NCBI GenBank assembly: GCA_037127315.1
Contig: JBBBDQ010001027.1
Span: forward strand, 1,714,001-1,778,000
From: Ascarosepion bandense
Taxonomy: Eukaryota; Mollusca; Cephalopoda; Sepiida; Sepiidae
Length of the DNA stretch: 64,000 nucleotides
Reading direction: 5' to 3'
The notes under the pieces were generated by a model. It was not told where the DNA came from. It saw only the letters and a program-made list of their open reading frames with translations, and made no database searches. Shown here in pieces: positions 21,411 through 32,339 of this stretch. Each line of letters opens with the position of its first letter. Positions within the stretch are counted from its first letter, which is position 1. The position numbers and the translations under genes are program-made.

Positions 21411-22005
21411 ATATCGACTCGGAACGACAATTCGAAGTGCCGAGTTCGAATTCCAGTTAAATCCCTTGCATTCACCTATGCACAAATACGTTTGGGAAAG
21501 GTATTAATCCGTCTCTTCACTCCAGATATGGGTTAAATGAGAGGACAGATTGGGTTTTATAGTTTTGGCTGGCAACCAGTCTACCACAGAAAGTAATGGC
21601 AATCTACTGCGGAATAATCTTCTGCCCAGTCAGTCATGTCTCTTTCGAGACATGATTGCCCAAAGCGTGTATCACGTATGACACTTAACTGACTGAATAT
21701 AATAGTTGAAAACATGATTAAAGCTTCTACTGGACATAAAGTGGGGGATCAGTTTTATATTGTTATGAAGTAATAAACTGATCCCCCACTAATAACTACT
21801 TAATAATATAAAATATCTCTTCTCCATCTAGCTATGAGTCAAATAACAGGACAGATTGGGTTCTGTAGCCTTGGTTGGCAACCAGTCTACCAGAGAAAGC
21901 AACCTACTGCGGGATAACATTCTGCCCAGTCAGTCATGTCTCATTCTTGACATGATCGTCCAAAGCGTGCATCACGTATGGCACTTAACCGACTGACTAT
22001 AATTA
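21411..22005 (+). mobile_element. Composite SINE: SINE + hairpin linker + second body
   Basis: Plus orientation. Damaged head (B box GAGTTCGAATTCC near 21443), middle, body, palindrome CATGTCTCTTTCGAGACATG, tail to 21693; linker with hairpin 21741-21789; then a headless second body and tail 21816-22005. Same architecture as 1441-2045 and 60045-60835. Confidence 0.82.
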
Positions 22006-22136
22006 GAGTGCATCAAGTTAAGAAAAGAAAATGTATTAACGTAAACTTTATTTTTGTCTCTGTCAAGATGGCTACTTGAATAATTTTTAAAAAATTCTTT
22101 AAGATCATTTTTACTTTTCATCAACAAGATTGTATA

Positions 22137-22345
22137 GCAACGTTAAACCAGACCATTATCTAGATGGGTGACGGCTTGACAATACCAGTAAGCCTACCAA
22201 TGCGGGTGGTGTAATAGAAAATGGTTCTGAATTGCTAATCGCAAAGCCGACCCCTTGAGTTCGTCATATTCACGTGCACAAATATCGTTGAGAAAGGTAT
22301 GAATTGTCTCTTCTCACTCATCTATGGGTTAATTAGTAAGAATTG
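22137..22345 (+). mobile_element. Degraded 5S-tRNA SINE relic
   Basis: AGATGGGTGACGGCTTGACAATACC (22160-22184 region) matches a 5S C box. A tRNA-like part with TGAGTTCGTCATATTCA and AGAAAGGTATGAATTGTCTC follows. Strongly diverged. Confidence 0.55.
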
Positions 22346-22640
22346 TATCGCGAAACAATTTTTATGTAAAAAAAATAAATTACATTCAAAAGATATTTTA
22401 TGGCTATTAAGCCTTAGGAAACTAATCAATCAATCAATCATTTCTTTCTGTGATGACATAAACATCTGCTTGCGTTATTTTTTTATACATGATATCCATA
22501 AGGTCCATGTGCACTTAAAAAAATTTAACTTTATTTGTATTCGTGATAGAAATAATCTGTAAAAAATGTTATAACGTTTAATGTACCGAGTTTTAAGTAT
22601 AGTTATTGAATAATTCTGTACCACAAAATTTGCAACAATT
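22346..22640. other. No gene recognised
   Basis: AT-rich stretch with a small open frame (22299-22562) lacking any recognised domain. Confidence 0.35.
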
Positions 22641-22669
22641 TTTAGTTAAGTAAATAGTTGGATTGGAAG

Positions 22670-22902
22670 GAGGGGACCATTTTATTGGTCTCAACGTTCA
22701 CCAGATTTGACTCCATTAGATTTTTTTTCATATGAAAACAATTGTGTATGCAACCAAACCTTGTTCATTAGAAGATTTGAAAGCTAAAATAACTAATTTG
22801 ATTTCAGGCATTACTGTAAATCAGTTGGCAAATGTTTTCCGTGAACTGCAAAATCGCATTACCCTTTGTATTGCTAATGATGGAGGACATGTGGAAACTT
22901 AA
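22670..22902 (+). pseudogene. mariner/IS630-superfamily transposase C-terminus
   Basis: One frame reads YWSQRSPDLTPLDFF, the conserved segment before the last catalytic acidic residue. After a one-base shift the frame 22732-22902 reads VYATKPCSLEDLKAKI...ITVNQLANVFRELQNRITL and ends NDGGHVET, a common transposase C-terminus. Upstream DDE parts are missing. It catalysed cut-and-paste transposition in the intact ancestor. Confidence 0.7.
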
Positions 22903-23009
22903 ATAAAATTTCAATAAAACCTTAAAAGATACAGATTTACTTCTTTCTAATCCTTTTTACAATTTTTTTCTATCGCAAATACAAATAAAGTTATAAAGTT
23001 TTTAAAGTG

Positions 23010-23036
23010 CACACGAACTTTATGGACACCCTGTAA
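23010..23036 (-). repeat. Terminal inverted repeat of the transposon above
   Basis: CACGAACTTTATGGACACCCTG followed by TA; the complement CAGGGTGTCCATAAAGT is a recognisable terminal-repeat motif of this transposon type. The partner end is not in this window. Confidence 0.55.
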
Positions 23037-23049
23037 TAAAGGGCAGACC

Positions 23050-23692
23050 AAAATACCAATTAGAGGTGAGGGACTCTAAAATCCAGCAGAGACAGAAATT
23101 TAAATACCTGGGAAGTGTTCTAATAGAAGACGGAAAGTGCGACACTGAGATCCGAAGGCGAATTGGCGTGGCGAAAGAAGCATTCCAGAAGTTGAGTAAA
23201 GTATTAAGAAACAGGACAATTTCACTAGAAACAAAGAGAAGAGTACTGGATTGCTATGTGATGTCTGTTCTTCAATATGGCAGTGAATGTTGGACAATAT
23301 CTTCGAAGATGAAGGAAAAACCTGAAGCAGCTGGAATGTGGTTCTACAGAAGGATGCTGCGTATATCATGGATCGAGCATGTGAGCAATGATGAGGTTTT
23401 GGAAATGATGGAAGCGAAAAGGAAATTAATACTGAGCATCGGGAAGAGAAAACTGAAGTTCCTGGGACATGCAATGAGGAAGGAGGCTTTAGAGAACCTG
23501 ATACTAATAGGCCAGGTAGAGGGAAAAAGAGACAGGGGAAAGCAACGGATAACGTATTTGAAGGACTTAATCAGGTAGATGACGGAATGTGGGTTGCGCG
23601 GTGTAACGGTAGAGAGCGTGCTAAGAGCCACGAGGGACAGGAAGATGTGGAAAGTCATGATCGCCTACGTCCTGAAAGGACAAGGCACATAA
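23050..23692 (+). pseudogene. RTE-like LINE C-terminal region, copy A
   Basis: Reads KFKYLGSVLIEDGKC, YGSECWTISSKMKEK, MWFYRRMLRISWIEHVSNDE, KLKFLGHAMRKEALENL and RDRGKQRITYLKDLIR, then a TAG in place of W, and resumes to YVLKGQGT. This is the region after the RT palm in a non-LTR retrotransposon. 5'-truncated, one in-frame stop. Four other copies here (34325, 40631, 49430 minus, 56545) plus one at 55219 minus show the family. RTE-like is my best label from the motif set. Confidence 0.78.
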
Positions 23693-23817
23693 AAATATAG
23701 AATATTGATTAGAACCTTTGAAAAAAGTATTTTATCATAATTTTGGATTCTATATTTTACATATGAATTTATTCATAAAACAAGTTTCAAGATCTTTGTT
23801 AACCTTTAAAACTATCA

Positions 23818-23931
23818 GTACCAGTCTACCGTAGAAAGCAATGGCAACCTACTGCGGGATTATTTTCTGCCCAGTCAGTCAAGTCTCTTTCAAGGCATGA
23901 TCGCCCAATCCCACTTAACTAACTGACTGAC
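23818..23931 (+). mobile_element. SINE tail fragment
   Basis: Body and tail only (ACCAGTCTACCGTAGAAAGC to TAACTAACTGACTGAC); palindrome partly decayed. Confidence 0.7.
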
Positions 23932-24002
23932 TTCTAGACCAGGTAGTATAGGAAAGCGAGAAAAAAAAAAGACTATCTTTTATGAAAAGATAGAATGTAT
24001 GA

Positions 24003-24550
24003 GAGACAATACAACGGAGAATCTGTATCGTGATCGATACTGACTTGGCAGACCGGCTGCAACCACTCTCTCACCGGCGTGAAGTGGCTTCACTGTGCCT
24101 CTTCTATAAATACTTTCACGGCTTCTGCTCCGATGAACTTAGATCATTGGTACCGCCTAGGTACGAATTTACACGAGATACTAGATTAGCAACTAGGTCC
24201 CACCCTTTTACAGTGAAACAGATAAGATGTAACCGTAATTTCTACTCCAACAGCTTCTTTTCTCGCGCTTCCCGCCTGTGAAATTCCCTTCCACATGTCT
24301 TCTTTCTTGACAGCTACAATCTCCAGGAGTTTAAATGTAAGGTCAATAGATACCTCCTATCACACTAATTTGTATCTATTGTTCCAACACTCACCATTTA
24401 CCCAACCCTCATTCTCAGTATCCTTACCCGTCTATCACCCTCCTTCTGACATTTCCTATATCTAACCATCTTTTCTCGCCACTTTTCCCCCTATGTAACC
24501 CCCTGTGCAATAGTAGCAGTGGAATGTCTTGCCGGGGTGAAACGATTAAA
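24003..24550 (+). pseudogene. Jockey/CR1-like LINE 3' end, copy A
   Basis: Reads LADRLQPLSHRREVASLCLF, YKYFHGFCSDELRSLVPPRY, then HPFTVKQIRCNRNFYSNSFF; a TGA replaces the W of RLWNSLP. Past it are DSYNLQEFKCKVNRYL and a 3' UTR ending GGTGAAACGATTAAAAAAAA. The same 3' end recurs at 31676, 45777 and 47548 (minus). Clade call is tentative. Confidence 0.72.
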
Positions 24551-24736
24551 AAAAAAGTTCAAGATGTAAGGGAGACAGTTCAAGATGTAAGGGAGACAGT
24601 TCAAGATGTAAGAGAGACAGTTCAAGATGCAAGCGAGACAGTTCAAAATGCAAGGGAGACAGGTCAATATGCAAGCTCTAAATTGAAGACGTCGAAATCA
24701 AACAAATACAGAAATTTAGCCGCGTGGAAAGTTTGA
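24524..24736 (+). repeat. 21-bp tandem repeat with open heptad frame
   Basis: About six units of 21 bases (24557-24682) translate to a seven-residue repeat VQDVRET (variants VQDASET, VQNARET) inside a 70-residue frame. It resembles late-embryogenesis-type or coiled-coil repeats in composition, but it begins in the LINE 3' tail and has no wider gene context. Confidence 0.6.
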
Positions 24737-24739
24737 TAA

Positions 24740-25376
24740 CAGACCACGGAAGATTTCTCAAAGAAATCTGAAATCACATTAGTTTAGAGAAAGACGTATT
24801 CCGAAATCTGAATGAAATATTAAGAAATATTGTGATCTTCTTATAAACAAAGAACATAGAGCTTAATAGTTATGCAATTTCAGTTTGCAGCTTGTGTGAG
24901 GATGCGGAGGATATAAAGAATACAAGTCCTATTTTATTCCAGAGAAAAATCAGATCAGAATTGCTGAAAACAAATTTTGAAGATCAACAAAAAAAAAAAA
25001 AATTAAGTGACTCTGGATTCCGATTGGACAAAAAAAAGTAAAACTTGAACTTTCAATAATCCGTGTCATATTTCTTATCGTCTAAAAAATAAGTCTACGC
25101 TGTGATCCGACCACGTGATTAGTCCTGACTTTATTATTCACGTTCTTCGTCGGTCAGACAGACCAGAAAACCAGAGGGAACACCAGTCATAACGTTAAGA
25201 AAATTCTCATACTGTCGACTTTGAATAAAACATAAAAATTAACTGAAATCGTAAGAGTTAAAAAAATATTTATTAAATATTTTGGGAGGCCATGTTATAA
25301 GTGGGGTAACAATATGTTTATTTAATTTATTTAATTTTTACTTATTTTCTGTTATTGATGAAGCTATGAGTTGTGC
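24740..25376. other. No gene recognised
   Basis: AT-rich unique sequence, no repeat match seen. Confidence 0.4.
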
Positions 25377-25589
25377 TTAACACGGAAGATAGTATGCATA
25401 TTTATTAATATAATTAATGCAGGTTTCATTGAATAATATAGACAAGTTCTGTCTATTAATTTTGTGTAGGATCCGTTCATACCGTCTGATATACTTGATG
25501 GTGATATCGTTGAAAGACAACAAAAAATCACAGTAATTGTTGATTTTTTTATCGGGTCTAAGCTTTCGGCTCACATAAGCCATTATCAA
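25377..25589 (-). pseudogene. Penelope-like N-terminal fragment with terminal repeat
   Basis: Minus frame reads MAYVSRKLRPDKKINNYCDF from the terminal repeat and then IKYIRRYERILHKINRQNLS, ILFNETCINYINKYAYYLPC, the PLE-like N-terminal basic block ending in a C...P pattern. Truncated after it. Confidence 0.6.
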
Positions 25590-25735
25590 AGAATAAATAT
25601 TAACACACAGTAAACATAGAATTCTCTTTATTGTTAATAGTTTAAATGTTCTATGTTTACTGTGTGTTAATATTTATTCTTTGATAATGGCTTATGTGAG
25701 CCGAAAGCTTAGACCCGATAAAAAAATCAACAATT
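25545..25735. repeat. PLE terminal repeat palindrome, arms about 84 bp
   Basis: Left arm TTGATTTTTTTATCGGGTCT... to ...GTAAACATAGAA is exactly inverted at 25650-25733. A spacer of about 27 bases lies between. Each arm holds the GGCTTATGTGAGCC-GAAAGC core (first part mutated to TTGATAA). Confidence 0.9.
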
Positions 25736-25759
25736 AATTCTCCAACAAAAAATTCCCCA

Positions 25760-26290
25760 ACATTTCGATAATCTTTTATTAAGTTGCTTCTAAGCTTTCG
25801 GCCCACATGAGCCATCTTCAGAGAGGTTACTAGGACGTTAACACAAAAACATCCACCATCAGCGACGATTTTATTTTGTGTTGAAATAAAACTCCGATAG
25901 GCAACGGCAATAGTTACCAAAATAGGAAAACGGAGTTCGCAAATTAGCAATGCGGTTCTATGACGTCACAACGCGTGATTGCGTGAAATGACAACAGAAC
26001 CATGTATTCAAATGCAATGTAACGTGTTATGACCAAATTTAAATGTGATTATTAAGTGTGGGTTGTTTGGACTTAATGTAGATGGCCTCCAATATCTGAA
26101 GGTTCTTTTTACTGTGTGTATGAGTGAGGATTATTGTATTATTGACTAAAATCTGTCTGATATTACCTACATGGTTATGTTTTTCTGAGAAATGTTGTTT
26201 ACTTGTACTCTGATAAGAAAGGTAACAGGTAAGTCTACGGGAGAGCGTGGTTGTAGTAAAACCAATATATGTAGTGGGTTTATTTTTAGT
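25760..26290 (-). pseudogene. Penelope-like GIY-YIG endonuclease end and 3' repeat
   Basis: Minus strand from about 26290 reads CISGTKNKPTTYIGFTTTTL, SRRLTCYLSYQSTSKQHFSE, KHNHVGNIRQILVNNTIILT and stops at TAA 26039-26041. TYIG is the YIG of the GIY-YIG nuclease fold, followed by the conserved R and H blocks of PLE endonucleases. It provides target nicking for PLE retrotransposition. The 3' repeat with core CTGAAGA...GAAAG (25796-25821) follows. Missing the RT part. Confidence 0.82.
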
Positions 26291-26304
26291 ACCAGAGATA
26301 CAAT

Positions 26305-26563
26305 TCCAAATCCATATTTTATAAAGAATTACACAACATTAAGCAAACATTTGTCAATAATCGATTTCCTAACTCCGTTATTGCTCAACAAATTAAAATG
26401 TATCTTAACAAACCTAACAATAGCTCTAACAATATTAATAATAATGGTGTACATCAAAATATACATAACACTATTAACTTATACTATTGCAACCAAATAC
26501 ATAAGAGATTGTATCTCTGGTACTAATAATAAACCCACTACATATACTGGTATTACTACAATC
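26305..26563 (+). pseudogene. Penelope-like linker and GIY-YIG start, opposite orientation
   Basis: Plus frame reads IFYKELHNIKQTFVNNRFPN, SVIAQQIKMYLNKPNN, NTINLYYCNQIHKR, the segment between RT and endonuclease in PLEs. It then jumps frame to CISGTNNKPTTYTGITTI. It faces the previous fragment head to head. Confidence 0.72.
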
Positions 26564-26569
26564 AGTGTT

Positions 26570-26822
26570 TTTTTTTTTGAACGTTCACATGACGGGGGAT
26601 TTTTGAATGCGCAGTTTTTTAAATTACAAGAAATTATAACGTTTCCCTCTATGGTTGTATGAACCTAAAAGCGTTAAAAAATAGCGTTAAAAAAAAGCCA
26701 CCGTTACGTGAGCGTTCGTAAAAAATCAGGGTAAACTGTGAAATCTTCTGAAGACACCACATGGTAGAAAGCCAGGTCGCTTAATAACTCGTTTACCAAT
26801 TTAAAAAAATATATATATGTGA
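26570..26822 (+). repeat. Dispersed repeat sharing the 5186 core
   Basis: 26748-26770 reads CTGAAGA-CACCACATGGTA-GAAA and continues AGGTCGCTTAATAACTCG as at 5214-5230. Confidence 0.6.
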
Positions 26823-27223
26823 CTAGCAGTATAGCCCGGCGTTGCTCGGGTGTAATGAAAGCTTTAAAATTAATCCATTGTCCTGGAGCTCAGACTCAGC
26901 CTAAAGAATATTTGTGTGAAGTTTGGTGAGAATCGGATAAAAATTGTGAATTTGTATAAAGGACATACATACAGATAAACAGACACACACACACACACAC
27001 ATCTTGCCTTTTATAAATATATATATATTATCGATTTTCTGCACTATTGTAAGAACTGCAACCTTGAAACTTCTGAATATCGTTTCTTATGTCTTTGTCT
27101 ATGAGTGTATCAAATTTGATTAAAATCCGACCACTACTTCTCTAACCCGATTTTTTTCGATTATCGTACAACTATGTAAATTTCAAGAAAATCGGTTCAG
27201 CCATTTCGGAGTCTATAGATAAC

Positions 27224-27288
<65 letters not shown>

Positions 27289-27314
27289 AAGTTCTATTTA
27301 TAAATAAGTTTAGA
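26823..27314 (-). mobile_element. Non-autonomous Helitron, short form
   Basis: Exact ends (plus CTAG 26823, GA 27313-27314, flanking A and T). Short interior with the AGCCTAAAGAATATTTGTGT block. Long CA tract 27225-27285. Confidence 0.85.
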
Positions 27315-27545
27315 TAATTGTTGTTTCAAGAATTTCTATGTAGGTGATTTTAGTATTGATAATATTATTATAATATATTTATTCTCATTCAACATGAAAC
27401 TGGAACTGTCAGTTTATTTTTTATTTGAAGCTTTTAGAGTATTTTATGATTTGCTCTATATTTTAATATTTTTGTATAAAAAACAACCCACCCACATACA
27501 AGTATATATATATGCGTGTGTTTGTGTGTGTATGTATGTGTGTGC

Positions 27546-27607
<62 letters not shown>

Positions 27608-28289
27608 TCTTCTGTCGTTCTTATTCATGTATATATCCGTATACAGGAAGCATGCGAGTGAAAAGTAAAAACTTTCTATTTGCAAATTAGGAAGTTGTTA
27701 TTATTCCGAAATTTTATCCCTAAAATAAAATATAAATAAATTCCATTTTTTTTTACAGCGGGTTTATTTTCCGTTGTAAATTGATCCCACCATCATTACT
27801 TTGCTAATGTCAAATCTTCGCATTTTATAGTCCTTACCAACAGAACGTAACAAATTATTATTATTATTTCTTTATTTTTCTCTCTAATTACCCAATTACA
27901 TTAAGCCAAATCTAATCCAATTTAACTCGACAAAATAGTCGGAATAATAGCCACTTTTAGCAATTTAATATCATTCCATCTATTGCAAGCACAAATATTT
28001 TCGTTAAATAAAAGAAAGTTTTAAAATGATAGGCTTGTGAATGACCAATTGTCATAGTAATCAAGTGCTGAAGACCCTGAGGGAAAAAGATTTCGTTTTG
28101 CAGGCTGAAGATCTCGGGCTACTATTTATTTATCATTAAAGCATTATACCCTTGTTGCGGGTTAATGTTATGTTACGATAGAGACAGGTCGGTTCTAATT
28201 CAATGTGAATGAATAAACGAGTTATCTGCTCTTACTTTGCAGATTGTCTGCGTTTCTGTATATTGTGCTCATGAAGGTGTGTACCTTAA

Positions 28290-28290
<1 letters not shown>
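27315..28290. other. No gene recognised; (TG)n tract
   Basis: AT-rich; TG tract at about 27557-27604 preceded by mixed TATG repeats. Confidence 0.45.
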
Positions 28291-28335
<45 letters not shown>

Positions 28336-28642
28336 TGTAGATATAGAAGAATCTAAAGGAGTGTCCTGTATATAAAGTGGTAGGATAATTTTCTCGGGGA
28401 GCTCTAAATATATATGTATAAAAATACATATAGATCAAATATATGTAAAAATTAAGACAGACATGTTATTCCAAATTTAAACGGAAGTTTAGGCCTATTT
28501 CAGGCGAATCATCATCAGCTTTCGTCTTTATTGTACAGAAGATTTTAAAGACGGAAGCTGATGATGGTTCGCCTGAAATAGGCCTAAACTTCCGCTTAAC
28601 CATGGAATAACGTGTCTGTCTTAATTTTTACACACACACACA

Positions 28643-28691
<49 letters not shown>

Positions 28692-28700
28692 CATATTTTA
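28291..28700. repeat. Palindromic dispersed repeat (second copy) with TA tracts
   Basis: 28442-28636 is an inverted repeat homologous to 8882-9087. Both arms keep the core: minus 28498-28518 and plus 28558-28578 each read CTGATGA, short stem, GAAA. TA tracts lie at 28300-28331 and 28645-28690. Confidence 0.85.
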
Positions 28701-28831
28701 AGGTATGCAATATATATAGGTTAAAAGGTACAATATCTGGGATATGGCATATGTAAATGTAAATTCGGACATTGAAGTCAGCACCCAGCGGCAACAGTTT
28801 CTTTCATGCTAAACGTAATCGTCAGCCCATG

Positions 28832-28834
<3 letters not shown>

Positions 28835-28891
<57 letters not shown>

Positions 28892-29009
28892 TATGGTTAG
28901 TGTTCTTCCTGTGTATTAAGTGGTTTGAATAGTTGTCTAAATGTAAGTCTGTTATGTTCCTAGTAGATCCTATTATTAGGGATAGTATTACAAATAAATA
29001 GGTTTTACC

Positions 29010-29067
<58 letters not shown>
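28835..29067. repeat. Two long (TA)n tracts
   Basis: TA tracts 28835-28887 and 29011-29067. The second is flanked by TTTTACCGGTA / TACCGGTAAAA, forming a palindrome. The minus-strand frame across them is an artefact. Confidence 0.9.
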
Positions 29068-29069
<2 letters not shown>

Positions 29070-29331
29070 GGTAAAACATTCAGATTTCTCCACTATCCGC
29101 ATCATTTCATCCTTAACATGAGCTTCTAAAATACACAAATGCCAAAAAGCACACCCCACCAATAGTACTTCTAACAACAGAAAATTCATAATCCTAGCTT
29201 CTAACATTCTTTCTGCAAAACTTGAAAATAAAATACTTATCCATAATACTAGGATATTTTCCAGCACATACAAGACAATCGAAGATAATAATTAGGATGA
29301 AAAATAATTCTAATACCAATTTAGGTGCAGG

Positions 29332-29547
29332 TCAGTCAGTTAAATGCCATACGTGATACACGCTTTGAGCGATCATGTTTCGCTAGACATGACTGACAGG
29401 GCAGAAGATTATCCCGTAGTAGGTTGCCATTGCTGTCTACGGTAGACTGGTTGCCAGCCAAGGCTATAGAACCCAATCTGTTCTCTTATTTAACCCATAA
29501 CTGGAGGGAAGAGACGAATTAATACCTTTCCTAAAGATTAAATCTCC
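29332..29547 (-). mobile_element. SINE tail and body, headless
   Basis: Starts TCAGTCAGTTAAATGCC; palindrome shortened to CATGTTTCGCTAGACATG; ends in the TTAATACCTTTCC middle. Confidence 0.8.
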
Positions 29548-30560
29548 TTATCTCTAATACTTTAATTTTTACTAGGATCTACTAGGAAGATAACAGATAC
29601 TTACATTTATCTGATGTAAGGTCAACTTCTATACTGTCGTAGTTACTTAGAAAATGTAGTCTCAACCGGCCAAGTAATAGCGACCCAGTCAGCACTTCCT
29701 AAATTTTTCTGCTATGCGTGCGCCAGTGTGTTCGCACAGGCCACCGAAACGCGAATGTTTATATTTGACGACTCTTAGCCAAGCGATTTTCTCGTTTTTA
29801 TTTTGTCTCGAGTCCCGTGTTTTATTGAGATATATCCCGCTCAAAATTTGACATTGATATATTTAATCACTCCACCCGGTCTTCTAAATCTTTGGTGATC
29901 TTGTTAATTAGTTATAATTTATTTTCTTTAGATGTTTAAAATCTTCCGAAATATCTTTATGTAAAGATAATTGGGTTCTCGGGCGATAAACGTAAACAAA
30001 TCCTAAATCTTGAAAGTTAACATAAAACACGTTTTGTTTCTTTGTCTAAAATAATTTGATGCTTATTTTCTGTGATCACACACGTTTTTACAGATAGAAA
30101 CGTCCTAATTGTAGTTTCTTAAGGACCCAAGTAATTCCGAAAATATTAATGCTGCCTTTTTTCTCATCGGTTGGGAATAGATAGGGTTGGGTATCTTAAT
30201 TTTGCTTAATTTTACTGAATCTTAGCCAGTTAGATTTGGATTCAATTCTCAACCATTCAACCTATTCCTCTGAGAATTTTAATAATTATTATCCAATCCG
30301 TACAACTCGCAGGACTGATAAAGTAAAAAAAGAGACAAGAGAAAGCGTCACGAGACATAGTTGTTAGACTTGAGCAAATGAATGGTGCTGGGAGATGTAC
30401 CGAGAGGAAAAATATTAAGAGCGAAAAGAGACAGGGTCAAATGGAATCATCTACATCCGGAAGCAACACGCCTCATGAAGAAGAATTCCCCTAAATAACC
30501 ATCCTGTCATGATATTGTTATAGTGGAACATCCTGTCATCCCCCGAGAATGGAATGCTCT
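29548..30560. other. No gene recognised
   Basis: Unique AT-rich sequence with a GC-richer patch near 29700-29760. No coding identity found. Confidence 0.4.
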
Positions 30561-30600
30561 ACTTTATAAAAGACGGTAACGAGCGGTACGACGAGGGGAA

Positions 30601-31300
30601 AGATCTTAGGCATTCGCCTGACTGCTCTATGACACTGTCGGCTCTCTGCTTCCGAGCAGAGAGCACAAACCCAGTCGTGGTTCCGCCGAAGGGTAGAATC
30701 ACGACTGGGGAAAAATAGACAGAGATTTTTTGGCCCGGCTATATGGCCGGGAATGCCCACTATAAAATGACCATGTGTCACACCCGGCCTTGCGTGGGAA
30801 GGCTAGTAAATACAGAAAGATCTTAGGCATTCGCCTGACTGCTCTATGACACTGTCGGCTCTCTGTTTCCGAGCAGAGAGCACAAACCCAGTCGTGGTTC
30901 CGCCGAAGGGTAGAACCACGACTGGGGAAAAATAGACATTTTTTGGCCTGGCTATATGGCTGGGAATACCCACTATAAAATGACCATGTGTCACATCTGG
31001 CCTTGCGTGGGAAGGCTAGTAAATACGGAAAAGGTCTTAGGCATTCGCCTGACTGCTCTATGACACTGTCAGCTCTCTGCCTTCGGGGAAAGAGGGCGCT
31101 CTCTGCTTCCGAGCAGAGAGCATAAACCCAGTCGTGGTTCCGTCGAAGGGTAGAACCACGACTGGGGAAAAATAGACAGACATTTTTTGGCCCGGCTATA
31201 TGGCCGGGAATACCCACTATAAAATGACCATGTGTCACATCTGGCCTTGCGTGGGAAGGCTAATAAATACGAGAAAGGTCTTAGTCGAAGGCATTCACTA
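30601..31300. repeat. Hairpin-rich tandem repeat, three units of 214-244 bp
   Basis: Units start near 30601, 30818 and 31032 with a partial fourth at 31276. Each unit contains three hairpins: GCTCTCTG...CAGAGAGC, GTCGTGGTTC...GAACCACGAC and CCCGGC...GCCGGG. Minus-strand frames run through the units but change frame between them, so coding is doubtful. A diverged single copy is at 3640-3860. Confidence 0.88.
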
Positions 31301-31675
31301 TTCGATAGTCGATTCCGCTCCAACCCGTGGCTTGCCTATATGTGTATTATTGTTAATTGTATTTCTGTAAATCTGTATTTCTTATTCTTGGTGTGGAGTG
31401 CCATTCTTCACTGATCGTTTTTACTGTATTCCTTTTCGAGATATATCAAATACGTATTTAAGCGCTTAAACGTGCTTTGTTACATTGTCAGCCATTTTTA
31501 TTAATTTTTTACTAGTATTTGCTTTCAGCTTCGTGAATTCTTAGATAAAGCATTTTCAACCATCACTATTAATAGATAAAATTATTTACTTTTATTTTCA
31601 TGTTTCATTAAATTCAGTACTTGTTATGCTGCCCTTCTACGAGGAATGAACTCTTCCTCTTACAATATATTTTTT
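31301..31675. other. No gene recognised
   Basis: AT-rich stretch between the tandem repeat and a LINE 3' end. Confidence 0.4.
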
Positions 31676-32335
31676 TTAATCATATCACCCCGAGCAAGGC
31701 GGTAACGCCACTGATGTGTAGGGGGCTACATAAAAGTAAAAGCACTCGATAGAAGAGAGTCAAGAGAAGGACAAACCATTTAGAAAGGATCAAGAGAATG
31801 GAGGGAACACAGGTGTGATGACGGTTGCAGAGGTGGAGAGAAAGGAAAGGATATACAGGGTGGTGAGGAAGAACTAGGGTCAAGTGGTTAAGAGATGAGT
31901 ATTGACCTTGCATTTGAATTCCTGGAGGTTGTAGCCGTCAGTAAAGCAACAATAAGGAAGCGAGTTCCACAGCGGGAAGTGCCAGGAAATAAGCTGCAGG
32001 AGTAGAAAAGTCGTCTGAATTTGGTTAATCTCACTGTGAATGGGTGAGACCCACTTGCCAGTCTGGTTGTACGAGTAAACACCTGTTGCAGAGGCACCAG
32101 TGACTTAAGTTCATTGGAGCAGAATCCATGAAAGTATTTATAGAACAGACAAAGGGAAGCCACATCCCGTCGGTGGGAAAGTGGCTGTAGTCGAGCCGCA
32201 AAGTCGGTACCTATCACATTACTGATTCCCCTTTGGAGCCTGTCAAGAACAAGGAGGGGAACAGCGGGGGCACCTGACGATATATGACAGCAGTACTCCA
32301 TGTACGGACAAAATACTTGCATGACTTCCAGAGGT
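31676..32335 (-). pseudogene. Jockey/CR1-like LINE 3' end, copy B
   Basis: Minus frame reads YMEYCCHISSGAPAVPLLVL, DRLQRGISNVIGTDFAARLQ, PLSHRRDVASLCLFYKYFHG, FCSNELKSLVPLQQVFTRTT. The frame then shifts before the expected RLWNSLP block. The 3' end on minus reads GGTGATATGATTAAAAAAAA at 31680. 5'-truncated. Confidence 0.78.
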
Positions 32336-32339
32336 AGTT

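Noticed and set aside
28809..29273. 154-residue minus frame with YIYIYI blocks
   Set aside because: Translation of two TA microsatellites joined by a short unique segment.
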